A program made the position numbers and the translations under genes. From the NCBI RefSeq assembly GCF_901538265.1, contig NZ_LR593886.1, positions 1,550,001-1,614,000 on the forward strand: 64,000 nt of DNA, written 5' to 3'. Shown piece by piece: positions 10,543-18,545 of this stretch (position 1 is the first letter of the stretch; every line of letters begins with the position of its first letter). The DNA is from Gemmata massiliana. Its GTDB lineage: Bacteria; Planctomycetota; Planctomycetia; Gemmatales; Gemmataceae. Under the pieces are notes generated by a model. It made no database searches. It saw nothing but the letters and a program-made list of their open reading frames with translations, and was not told where the DNA came from.

Positions 10543-12225
10543 TTACTTGGGAAGTGCGAAGATCTCGATCTTACGGAACCGCACGGTGCTCCGGCACTGC
10601 TGGAACCCGATCCGCCCTTCTTTGCGCTTGAGAGCGGGGAACCGGCTCCCCTGGGCGATGAGTTGGTCCAGGTCGGCCGTCTGAATTACGTTCCCGTTTA
10701 GCGTCACCTTGAGCGACTGCCCCACCATCTCGATCTCGACCGTGTTCCACTCGCCCGCGGGGCGCGGTTGGGTCGCGAGCGTGAGCGTGGACTTCAACAC
10801 GGGGTCATTTCTCCCGCTCCCACCGCTCACCTGTCCGGTGGGGAGCCACGCCCATTCCTTTTCGGCAGGGTCAGAAAGTTCGACCTGCTGGTGGTAGGGG
10901 ATCTTAGTCGGGCGCCCGTCCGGGGTCAGAATCGGGCGCTCGCCCGGTACCGCGCGGAACACGAACCCGGAGTTCCCGCCCGCTTCGAGCTGGTACTCGA
11001 ACCGCAACCGCATGTCGCCGTAAGGCTGCTGGCTCAGGAGCCACGTCTGCGGGCCGTTCTTGCGCCCGGTCGTGACGATGGCGCCGGACTCGACGCCCCA
11101 CTGACTGTCATCGCCACCGTCCACGACCCAACCGGACAAATCGGTCCCGTTGAAGATGGAAACGAACGGCTCGTCGGCGGGTTGCGTCGGGGGCGCGGGA
11201 TTGTCGTCCCGAGGCGCGACCGGTCCTCCCCCGGAAAGCATGATTGCGGCGCCGCCGAGGACGAGTGCCAGAAACGCGCTTCCCGCACCGATCGCCCGCC
11301 ACCCGCGCTTCGGTCGTGCTGGGAGCGCCGGTTCTTGCTTGGTTACGGTGAACGGCTCCAGCGCGGCCGCGACCTCGGCCGCCGTCTGATACCGGTCGGC
11401 GGGGGCTTGCGCGGTCATCCGAGCGATGACCGTGGTGAGTCCATCGGGCCAGGACGTCTGGAGTGTCTCTGACTCCGACGGATCGTCTTCGCCCGGTTGC
11501 TCCCCAGTCAGCAAGAAGCGCAGCGTGACCCCGAGACTGTAAACGTCCGACCGAACGTCCGCGGTGTCCGCGTTCCGGACCTGTTCCGGGGAGGCGTACC
11601 CGGGAGTTCCGAGTGTTGGCCCCAGCATGGCCACCGAGTCGAGATCCGGCTCCGCAAATTTAGCCAGCCCGAAGTCGAGAACCTTGAGCACGTCCTGCCC
11701 GTTAGACCGGAACACCATCAGGTTCTGTGGTTTCACGTCTCGGTGCGTCATCCCGCGCTCGTGGGCGTGTTGGAGCCCCAGAGCCGCTTGTCGCGCGTAG
11801 GCGCAGGCGCGGGCCGGGGGGAGCGGGCCGCGCAACTTCACTTGGCGGGATAGGTTCTCGCCCTCGACGAACTCCATCGCGAACGCCAGGACGCTTCCGG
11901 ACAGGGCGGTGTAAACGGTGACCACGTTCGGGTGGTTGAGCCGCGCCGCGGCCCGGACCTCTTGCCGGAACTGGTCCTCGGACCACGGCCCCTTCACGAC
12001 CTTGATCGCTTCGAGCCGGTCGAGAAAGCGGTTCCGGGCTAGGTACACGACCCCCATGCCCCCGCGCCCCAACTCGCGCAGGAACTCGTACTCGGGGAAC
12101 ACTCCGCGCGGCATCACTTCGGCGGCGCCGGTGATGAAATCCGGGACTAGTCCCGGTACCGTCGGCGCCGACGACCGGGTCGAGCCGTAGGACTCACCGG
12201 CACCGGAATCGGGTTCGTTCGTCAT
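10543..12225 (-). CDS. Membrane Ser/Thr protein kinase with C-terminal DUF1080 domain
   Basis: A 560-aa fusion. Residues about 46-300 are a Hanks-type kinase (GRGGMGVVYLARN, HRDVKPQNL, DFGLAKF, GTPGYASPEQ). A single transmembrane helix lies at about 313-333 (IGAGSAFLALVLGGAAIML). Residues about 350-560 are a DUF1080/3-keto-disaccharide hydrolase-type beta-sandwich (FVSIFNGTDLSGWVVDGG, FRAVPGERPILTPDGRPT). The kinase would be cytoplasmic and the sandwich domain periplasmic, which suggests a carbohydrate or polymer sensor coupled to phosphorylation. That role is inferred. The ATG at 12225 follows GGAGG by 9 nt. Family calls are firm. Confidence 0.9.
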   Translation of the reverse strand: MTNEPDSGAGESYGSTRSSAPTVPGLVPDFITGAAEVMPRGVFPEYEFLRELGRGGMGVVYLARNRFLDRLEAIKVVKGPWSEDQFRQEVRAAARLNHPNVVTVYTALSGSVLAFAMEFVEGENLSRQVKLRGPLPPARACAYARQAALGLQHAHERGMTHRDVKPQNLMVFRSNGQDVLKVLDFGLAKFAEPDLDSVAMLGPTLGTPGYASPEQVRNADTADVRSDVYSLGVTLRFLLTGEQPGEDDPSESETLQTSWPDGLTTVIARMTAQAPADRYQTAAEVAAALEPFTVTKQEPALPARPKRGWRAIGAGSAFLALVLGGAAIMLSGGGPVAPRDDNPAPPTQPADEPFVSIFNGTDLSGWVVDGGDDSQWGVESGAIVTTGRKNGPQTWLLSQQPYGDMRLRFEYQLEAGGNSGFVFRAVPGERPILTPDGRPTKIPYHQQVELSDPAEKEWAWLPTGQVSGGSGRNDPVLKSTLTLATQPRPAGEWNTVEIEMVGQSLKVTLNGNVIQTADLDQLIAQGSRFPALKRKEGRIGFQQCRSTVRFRKIEIFALPK

Positions 12226-12393
12226 ACAGGCAACCTCCGGGAGGTGAGGCGTTTCCGTGCGTGTAGCGCGGCACGAACCCGGGGCGCTGGTGCGAGCGCA
12301 GCGCCCTTACGTGGTGTCCAACTCCTTCAAATATCGCGACCAGTAGCAGCGAGTCCGATTCGCCGAGAGAGGACCTATGTTCTGAACCAACAA

Positions 12394-12488
12394 CGGGAGC
12401 GTATCGGAATCGAACCGACAGCGAGCGTTGCTCACACCCGCCACAGGTTTTGAAGACCTGGGCCAACACCAGTTGTGCAAACGCTCCC
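12394..12488 (-). tRNA. selC: tRNA-Sec (anticodon UCA)
   Basis: Read on the minus strand, an 8-bp acceptor stem (GGGAGCGT with ACGCTCCC) closes a 94-nt structure followed by discriminator G at 12394, 95 nt in all. The anticodon arm CAGGT-CTTCAAA-ACCTG exposes UCA. The variable arm is long, with a 7-bp stem (GCGGGTG/CGCTCGC, one or two G-U pairs). The T arm is GTCGG-TTCGATT-CCGAT. An 8-bp acceptor, a UCA anticodon and a long extra arm are the hallmarks of bacterial selenocysteine tRNA. The D stem pairs only four bases cleanly. CCA is not encoded (GTTG follows). selA, selB and selD are not in the window. Confidence 0.9.
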
Positions 12489-12748
12489 AAGGCGGACAAA
12501 CACATTGTAAAGCCTGCGAGACACGGGGAAAGACAGGTTCCGTACGATCTCTACCTGGTTCGGCGAGAACTACAGAAAAGGGACAAGAACGGTCATTGGG
12601 AGCCCTTTGGAGCCCCGCCGCGACAAGCTGGCGACAAGCAAACAACAAGCGAACCTACGTCGTCGCGCTCTTATCTCGGGTGTGTGCTTCGGAGAAGACG
12701 GAGGTGATAGTCGCCCGACGCGTGGCGGATGGTAATCGGCACGCAATT

Positions 12749-13703
12749 GGCTCTTACGCCGAGTTGGTGACTGACGGTAGCTAGAACGATGGAGGATTCG
12801 CCCGGTTCGTGTGGGATCTCGCCATACCACCATCCGATCTGCTTTCATGGCTCATTGAGACCCCGCGGCCACCGACCGAGGCTGGTCTTTACCGCCGACT
12901 TGATTGTTGTCGCGATGGCCTCCCGCGTCGGGCGGCTCCGTGTCCGCCTACGGTCAGTTCTCGGATCGCGCACCACCACTACCGCCGCGTTCTTGCCGAC
13001 CTTCCAACCTGCGGGCGTCAACTCGCCCTCGTTTTGTACTTCCGCAAGTTTCGCTGCCCGAACGCGGGTTGCACCCGCCGTATCTTCTGCGACCGTGTTC
13101 ATGATCTAGCCGTGGTTTACGCTCGATACACGATGCGGTTGGCTCACCTCCAGCGAATCCTCGGTTCGGCCCTCGGCGGCTCGCTCGGCTCGCGATTGGC
13201 TGCGGATCTGGTGCGGACCAGCGGCCACCTCATCTTCCGGCGTGTCAAGACCGCACCCGCTGGATCGGAGCCGAACTACCGGTTCGTCGGGATCGACAAC
13301 TTCGCGTTGCGTAAGGGGCACACGTACGGCACGCGCCGGGTCGATCCCGGCGTTGTACGGCGCCGCTGGCGCTGACGAACGAGTTGTTGCGATGACGCGG
13401 GACGAATCGAAGACGGCGTCAGCGGATTGGCTGGGCCGTGCGGATGTCAGTGCGAGTGGATCGGTGCAGACGTTCGCGGAGATCTTGAGAACGGATGCGG
13501 CGGTTCAGGCCACGTTGTCCATGTCGTGAAATAATGGGCCGGTGGAAGGCCACGTGAACCGGTTAACATTCATCAATCGTTACATGCGCGGACGATCAGT
13601 ACCTCTCCTTCTCCGGGCGCAGGTGCGCACCAAATCGTAAGCACGGGGCGCGGCAAACACTCGATCACTAACTATACCGCGTCACCAACTCGGCGGAAGG
13701 GCC
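12749..13703 (+). mobile_element. ISL3-family element, internally deleted relic
   Basis: Bounded by imperfect 23-bp inverted repeats: 12749-12771 begins GGCTCTTACGCCGAGTTGG, and the complement at 13681-13703 matches 21 of 23. The GGCTCTT start and the enclosed transposase fragments indicate the ISL3 family. At 955 bp it is shorter than a full element. No convincing 8-bp target duplication is seen (acgcaatt left, tgaattcg right). Confidence 0.8.
12809..13639 (+). pseudogene. ISL3-family transposase, internally deleted and with a nonsense codon
   Basis: The N-terminal part (12809 to about 13360) keeps the ISL3 zinc-binding region (CPNAGCTRRIFCDR) and the start of the catalytic core (VGIDNFALRKGHTYGT). 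It then jumps frame to a C-terminal piece from about 13380 (ADWLGRADVSASG, FAEILRTDAAVQ). After an in-frame TGA at 13527-13529 this continues as NNGPVEGHVNRLTFINRYMRG to TAA near 13639. The TGA sits about where this family has Trp before SNGPVEG. Most of the central DDE core is missing, so no transposase can be made. Confidence 0.82.
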
Positions 13704-13752
13704 TGAATTCGCTGCTGATTACCCAGCGGACTACCATCGCCTTCGCTTCAAC

Positions 13753-13815
13753 ATGCGGCTGTTGCCGGACGCTCGGGTATGCGGCCGTCACGAATCACTC
13801 CGGCAACAGCCGCAT
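13753..13815. terminator. 17-bp inverted repeat, possible terminator of the TPR operon
   Basis: Perfect inverted repeat, ATGCGGCTGTTGCCGGA at 13753-13769 and its complement at 13799-13815, with a 29-nt loop. It lies 40 nt past the TPR gene stop on the minus strand. It could be a factor-independent hairpin or the scar of another insertion. There is no U-tract. Confidence 0.4.
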
Positions 13816-13855
13816 CGTTAACTCGCGATTGTTGGTCCCCGCGGCGGAACCCTCG

Positions 13856-16180
13856 TCATCGCATTCCTGTCTTCTCCAAGTCGCGGTTCCTTCTGCTCCC
13901 GCGCGGGACCGGGTGCTTGCTTTCGAGGGACTCGCGTACCACGGCTGCCGCCCGTTCAAACCTGTCCCAAATCTCCGCCGGAACACCCGGCGGTCTGGTG
14001 GCGCGCAGGCGTAACGCCTCGCTCAGCAACCGTGTCTTCCCGCGCTCTAGAAGTACGAGGGCTTCGCCCACACGCTCCCCGCGCACCGCTGTGAACGATG
14101 CGTTTCGGAAGAGCGGAGCGGTGGCCACGACCTGCGTGGAGCGGTTCGTCGCAGATAGTCCGGCCCGGTACACGAGTTCTCCGGCCGCTATCCCGATGTG
14201 ATAGGCATCGAGCGCCGCCTGCCAGTTCTTGAGCCGCCGGTACACCGCGGCAAGTGCCGCGATCACCGCACGACAGCGCACTGGCGAGGCCTTCGGGGTG
14301 TAGAACTGGAGAGCCGCGTGGAAGTACTCGACGGCGCGCTCGTCACCGCCCGGAGACACGGTGTATGCGACCCCGAGATTCATCTGAGCCATCGCGTAAT
14401 CCTGCGGTGCGGCCTCGGCCGTCCACACACGCAGAGCTTCGTGGTAGCACTCAATCGCCCGCTGCGTTCGGTCCGCGGGAGCGAGCGAAGGCAGATACAG
14501 GTAGGTGTTGCCCAGATTGTTCATGATCGTCGCGTAGTCCCCAGGTGCGGTGTCGAAGGTCGAGACGGCTCGCGCCCGCTCGAAACACGCGGCGGCCAGT
14601 TCCAAGTTTGTCCGCGTCTGCTCTTCCGAATGGCCCAGGTTCGTGATCGCCCGGTACACCTCACCGAGATTGTTCTGCGTCTCCGCGTACCGCTGCGGGA
14701 ACGCGTCCGGGGTCCACACCCTTAGCGCCTCCTGGTGACACGTGATCGCGGCGCGGTACGAGTTTCCACGCGGATCGGGTGGGAGGTCGCCGTAGGCCAG
14801 CCCGAGGTTGTTCTGCGCGGTGGCGAAACCGATTGGGTCCGCCTCCAACGTCATCACCCGGAGGGCTTCCCGAGAACAGGTGATCGCCCGCTCCAAGTTG
14901 GCGGTCGGATCGCCCGTCGGAAGGAGACGGTACACCTCGCCGAGATGCGTCTGGACGGAGGCGTACTCCGCGGGTGCCGCTTCGAGGGTCCAGATGCCAA
15001 GGGCTTCGCGGAAGTGGTCGATCGCTCGGTGCAGGTTCTGTTCGGCCGAACCGGTCGGCAGGGCGGTGTGGATTACACCCAGGAGGTTCTGGGCGCAGGC
15101 GTACCCGAACGGCTTCACTTCGGGCGAATAGACCCGTAGCGCGGCGTGACAGCAGTCCAAAGCCCGCGACGGGTTGTCGCCGGACTGTTGGCGGTAAACG
15201 TTTGCCAGACCGAGTTGCGTGGAAGCATGGTCGAGCGGGGCCGCTTCGAGGGTCCGATACTGGAGCGCCGCGCGGTAGCAGTCCTCGGCCTGATTCAGAT
15301 TGGTGTTTCGGTCACCGGTGGGGAGCGCCTGGTAGACGTTGCCGATGTCGTGCCAGAGGCTCGCCCAGCCGAGCGGGTCCGTCTCCTGTGTGCGAACTTG
15401 GAGTGCTTCGACGTAGTGCTCTCGCGCCTGGAGCAGGTTCTCCGTCCGGTCACCAGTCGGCATCTTTTGAAACGCCTGGGCCAAGCCGATCCGGGTTTCC
15501 ACGTAGAACGTGGGAGCCGCTTCCGGAGTGAGTACGAGGGCGGCAGCGGTGAAGCACTCGCGGGCGCGCTCGAGGTTTCGCGCGCGGTCGCCGGTCGGGA
15601 GCCTCGTGTACACGGCACCAAGGTTCTTTTCGATCACGGCCCGATAGGGAGTCGGGTCCGGACCGAGAACGCCGAGCGCTTGCTCCAGATAGGCGACCGC
15701 TTCTCCGACTCTCGGCCCGCGGGTGTCGCCGGGCCACTCGTCCATCGCCGCCGCGAGTTCAACCAGGAGGGCGACGCGAAAGTTCGGGTCCTGGTCGAGC
15801 GGGAGGCGGTCGAGTATCGATTCGCAGAGGCGGCAGAGCTGCTCCGCGGCGACCGGATCGACCGCACGCGCGGCGCGGAGCCGAACCAACTCTTCCACAT
15901 CCCCCCCGAACTCTTCAGGATATCCGATCGCGTTCGGTGCCTGTCGTCGGCTAACCTCCTCTAGCGCGAACGCGACCCCTCGTTCCCGGCAGCGTGCGAG
16001 CAATTCCTGGCGCACCTCAACGTGCCGGCGCCAGTCCTCGTCGCCTTCCTCCGCGACGACCGCGAGCACCTCGACAAACTCCGGCGCGAGCAGTTCCGGG
16101 TGCCGGGCCAGAAGTTCGCGGATCGCCGCGGTGGTGTCCGCGGCAAGGAACGCTTCAACGAGTTGCCGCTGGTCGTCCAC
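13856..16180 (-). CDS. Large TPR protein of the CHAT-associated type (TPR1)
   Basis: A 774-aa protein, mostly tandem tetratricopeptide-like repeats of about 46-48 residues (pattern NNLGNxYxxLPxGD...AxxCYxEALRV). The N-terminal ~150 residues are helical. The C-terminus has ALVLLERGKTRLLSEALR followed by PPGVPAEIWDRFERAA. The same ending occurs in TPR2 (22795-25320), where a CHAT protease gene follows at once. Here no CHAT follows, and the frame ends 107 bp from an ISL3 relic. The start is GTG at 16180 with GGAGTGAG 7 nt upstream, 8 nt past the stop of the EAD1-trypsin gene. Probable scaffold or sensor of the protease module. Function inferred. Confidence 0.85.
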   Translation of the reverse strand: MDDQRQLVEAFLAADTTAAIRELLARHPELLAPEFVEVLAVVAEEGDEDWRRHVEVRQELLARCRERGVAFALEEVSRRQAPNAIGYPEEFGGDVEELVRLRAARAVDPVAAEQLCRLCESILDRLPLDQDPNFRVALLVELAAAMDEWPGDTRGPRVGEAVAYLEQALGVLGPDPTPYRAVIEKNLGAVYTRLPTGDRARNLERARECFTAAALVLTPEAAPTFYVETRIGLAQAFQKMPTGDRTENLLQAREHYVEALQVRTQETDPLGWASLWHDIGNVYQALPTGDRNTNLNQAEDCYRAALQYRTLEAAPLDHASTQLGLANVYRQQSGDNPSRALDCCHAALRVYSPEVKPFGYACAQNLLGVIHTALPTGSAEQNLHRAIDHFREALGIWTLEAAPAEYASVQTHLGEVYRLLPTGDPTANLERAITCSREALRVMTLEADPIGFATAQNNLGLAYGDLPPDPRGNSYRAAITCHQEALRVWTPDAFPQRYAETQNNLGEVYRAITNLGHSEEQTRTNLELAAACFERARAVSTFDTAPGDYATIMNNLGNTYLYLPSLAPADRTQRAIECYHEALRVWTAEAAPQDYAMAQMNLGVAYTVSPGGDERAVEYFHAALQFYTPKASPVRCRAVIAALAAVYRRLKNWQAALDAYHIGIAAGELVYRAGLSATNRSTQVVATAPLFRNASFTAVRGERVGEALVLLERGKTRLLSEALRLRATRPPGVPAEIWDRFERAAAVVRESLESKHPVPRGSRRNRDLEKTGMR

Positions 16181-16188
16181 GGGTCATC

Positions 16189-17172
16189 TCACTCCGCGAG
16201 CAACTTGAACCGCGCCAGCACTTCGCGAAGGATGCCGACGGCGATGCCCTGATTGCGAAAGTTGATACTTTTCGTGCCCGGGTCGCGGATCCAGCCGCCG
16301 CTCGAGTGAACGGCCACCAGTTCCCAACGGTTGTTGAACACCGGTGCGCCCGACGACCCGGGCATCGTGTCCGTGAGGTACTGCACGCGCTTCTCACCGG
16401 CGTAGGCGACGATGTTCCGGTGCATCGCGATCTGCTTCGCGCCCCCGCCCGGGTGCTGGATGATCGACACCCGCTCCTCGGCCTGGGCCTTCGCCGCGCC
16501 GACCGCGACCGCCCCCCATCGCGCGCACGCCCCGGCGCTGACGCGGACGACGGTCAGATCGTTCTCGGGGACCGGCCAGAATCCCGTACCCGGGTCGAGC
16601 GCCCAGTCGACCGCCTCCGCGGCGCGCCCTTCCGGCGTCTCTTGGTAGTTGAACTGGAGTTTCGCCCCGGCCGCGTCGGCCTCACTGCCAAGCACGTGCA
16701 GGTTCGTCACGAGCAGATCGCCGTGGATCAGAAAACCCGTTCCCGTCTCCCGGTCCGCGCGCAGAACCCGGCAGACGGCGGCCGCCATGCGAAGTCCGAC
16801 TTCAAGGAAGTGGATGGGCAGAAATGTGCTCTGGTGCCCGAGTGCCTTCTCCAAGGTTTTCGGGTCGTCGGGGCCGGCCCAGTCGATGTCGGACGGCTCA
16901 ACCCGCACCGGCACGTCCCGATCGGTCCGAGCGGCGCGGAGCCACTCGTTGCCCGGGTACTCGCGCAACGCGACGTCGATGAGCCGCGGAACAACGCCGC
17001 GGCGGAGCGCCTCTTCGAGAATGCCCTGCCAGTTGTTCACCGGCTTGGACTTGAGCGCGAGGTGCGCGCGCGGGATCCCAGCGTCCACGGCGACGGTCTT
17101 GGCGTCGTCCGTCTCCGGGAATAGGTTCGCGAGCACTTCGCGAAGGTTGGTGTGGTATTTGGTCCAGGTCAC
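16189..17172 (-). CDS. Trypsin-like serine protease with N-terminal effector-associated domain (EAD1-like)
   Basis: A 327-aa protein. Residues about 5-85 (LREVLANLFPETDDAKTVAV, DAGIPRAHL, ILEEALRRGVVPRLIDVAL) resemble effector-associated domain 1, an adaptor seen in bacterial conflict systems. Residues about 130-327 are a chymotrypsin-fold protease: His159 in TNLHVLG, Asp205 in ENDLTVV, Ser274 in PGSSGAPV. All three catalytic residues are present and no signal peptide is seen, so it should act in the cytoplasm. The start is GTG at 17172, with GAGGAA about 10 nt upstream. A longer frame to 17358 would run into the upstream gene. Operon order: EAD1-like protein, this gene, TPR1. A substrate among the neighbours is possible but unproven. 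Confidence 0.87.
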   Translation of the reverse strand: MTWTKYHTNLREVLANLFPETDDAKTVAVDAGIPRAHLALKSKPVNNWQGILEEALRRGVVPRLIDVALREYPGNEWLRAARTDRDVPVRVEPSDIDWAGPDDPKTLEKALGHQSTFLPIHFLEVGLRMAAAVCRVLRADRETGTGFLIHGDLLVTNLHVLGSEADAAGAKLQFNYQETPEGRAAEAVDWALDPGTGFWPVPENDLTVVRVSAGACARWGAVAVGAAKAQAEERVSIIQHPGGGAKQIAMHRNIVAYAGEKRVQYLTDTMPGSSGAPVFNNRWELVAVHSSGGWIRDPGTKSINFRNQGIAVGILREVLARFKLLAE

Positions 17173-17218
17173 CGCGTCGGTTCCTCGGTGTCGGGTCGTT
17201 TCGTGCCGCGTGTTCCGT

Positions 17219-18364
17219 TCAGGGCGTCGGGCGGCCGATGACCGCGCGCTCGATGAGTGCGTCGACCCGCCGCAGCGCAATGGCTTTCTCAACAAACCGG
17301 TTGGCGCACTGCGCGGGCGTTGCGGGGACCACCCACTGGGAGTGCGGGATGCCGACATCTACAGAGTACCGCTTCATGTCGTCGATCTCGAGGCCCGCGA
17401 GCTTCTCGATCAGCGAGTCGATCTCCCCGTTGATCATGGAATTACGGACCCGCTCTTCGAGCAATCGCAGCGGGTTGTTGCCCGGCGCGGTGAATTCGGA
17501 TGGGTGGTTGTAGGTGGCACCCCAGAGCGGGTCGACGTGATCGCCGGGGAGCAGGTACTCGCCCGCGCGCCCGTTCTGCACCCGATACGAGTCAAAGAAC
17601 TGGGCAAGGTAGCCGCGGTAGTTCGGGTCGCCAGTGTCGGCCGTGGCGTACACGAAGTCGAACCGTTCGGTCGGGCCGGCGTCGTAGCGCATGAGTGTGA
17701 ACGGGTGGATCTGGACCGGGGCGACTTCTGCTTCCTGCACGTAGATGGCGTTTGGCCCCGTGGGAACCAAATATCCCCGTGGGATCCCCGCGACGATCGG
17801 GAAATGCTCGTCCCAACCGCGCGCCATGCTTTGCCACCGGGCCTGGACGCTCAGGACCGTGCCTTCCTTCAGTGAGTAGCGCGCCTGGTCATCGGGTGAC
17901 AGTAAGATCGGAATCGCGGCCGACGCGTTCATGCTCCTTGTCAGCCCCAGGAGTTGGTAGCCCGGTACGTCTTGCGGAAGCCGGAACGTGCCGATCCCGC
18001 CGAACACCTTGCGGGATTTCGCGCCCGGTGTGTAGGTAGTGAACCGTTCGCTTTGAGATTCTATCGCGGCCGCGGTCAACGAGCGCATCGCCTCGGATTC
18101 CGGCCGCCAATACAACCCGGGGACGCGGGGCACCCATTCGGTCAGAATCATGTCGTAGAAGTAGTGGTCCCGGTTCAGTGCGGGGGGCGTCGGATTGGCG
18201 AATAACTGCCACCAGAATTGTTCTTCGTCGTGAATCGGGGAGCTCTTATCGGGATCTGCGGGCGCGACCGGGACCGGTGGGCAGCTCCTGGCTCGGGTAT
18301 AGTTCGCGAGGGTTTCGAGAACCCGCACGCCGGTGTAGGCGGTGTCCAGACTCATGGGCGTCAT
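17219..18364 (-). CDS. Unknown protein with C-terminal EAD1-like module
   Basis: A 381-aa protein, first gene of the minus-strand operon. The main body (residues about 1-290) matches no family I recognise. It is mixed alpha/beta with motifs such as QFWWQLFANP, WVPRVPGLYWRPE and HFPIVAGIPRGYLVP, and has no membrane segment. The last ~85 residues (SLIEKLAGLEIDDMKRYSVD, VGIPHSQW, FVEKAIALRRVDALIERAV) align by eye with the EAD1-like module of the next gene (TVAVDAGIPRAHL, EEALRRGVVPRLIDVAL), so the two proteins may bind through homotypic contacts. ATGs at 18364 and 18355 are both possible and neither has a strong ribosome site. The 3' end is 46 nt from the protease start. It could be a sensor or regulator of the protease. 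Confidence 0.7.
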   Translation of the reverse strand: MTPMSLDTAYTGVRVLETLANYTRARSCPPVPVAPADPDKSSPIHDEEQFWWQLFANPTPPALNRDHYFYDMILTEWVPRVPGLYWRPESEAMRSLTAAAIESQSERFTTYTPGAKSRKVFGGIGTFRLPQDVPGYQLLGLTRSMNASAAIPILLSPDDQARYSLKEGTVLSVQARWQSMARGWDEHFPIVAGIPRGYLVPTGPNAIYVQEAEVAPVQIHPFTLMRYDAGPTERFDFVYATADTGDPNYRGYLAQFFDSYRVQNGRAGEYLLPGDHVDPLWGATYNHPSEFTAPGNNPLRLLEERVRNSMINGEIDSLIEKLAGLEIDDMKRYSVDVGIPHSQWVVPATPAQCANRFVEKAIALRRVDALIERAVIGRPTP

Positions 18365-18545
18365 CCGGCTGTGGCCGGAACCTCGTGTGGCTCACGGAAT
18401 AATCGCGCTGCCCGTCATGGTACCTTGCTATACTGTTCACGGAAAGCACTATACACTCGGACGAAGCGAGGTTCGTCAGCCGATTCCGACGAGCCTATCC
18501 CGGCAGCGCGTCGTTCGCACAATCCAGCTCTTGAGGAGTCGCGCC
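18365..18545. promoter_or_regulatory. Divergent promoter region of the protease module
   Basis: A 181-bp noncoding gap between the two outward-facing operons (EAD1/trypsin/TPR1 on the minus strand, unknown/CHAT/CHAT/TPR2/CHAT on the plus strand). Both sets could be controlled from here. A short AT-rich stretch (TTGCTATACTGTTCACGG near 18425) may hold a promoter. No operator repeat is obvious. Confidence 0.5.

Noticed and set aside
12394..12748. Integrase-type attachment at the tRNA-Sec
   Set aside because: The island lies at the 5' side of the tRNA, no integrase gene is seen, and no repeat of the tRNA 3' end was found in the window.
13527..13529. Possible selenocysteine recoding of TGA in the ISL3 transposase
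   Set aside because: The gene is also internally deleted and in two frames, so simple decay explains the stop. ISL3 enzymes have Trp here.
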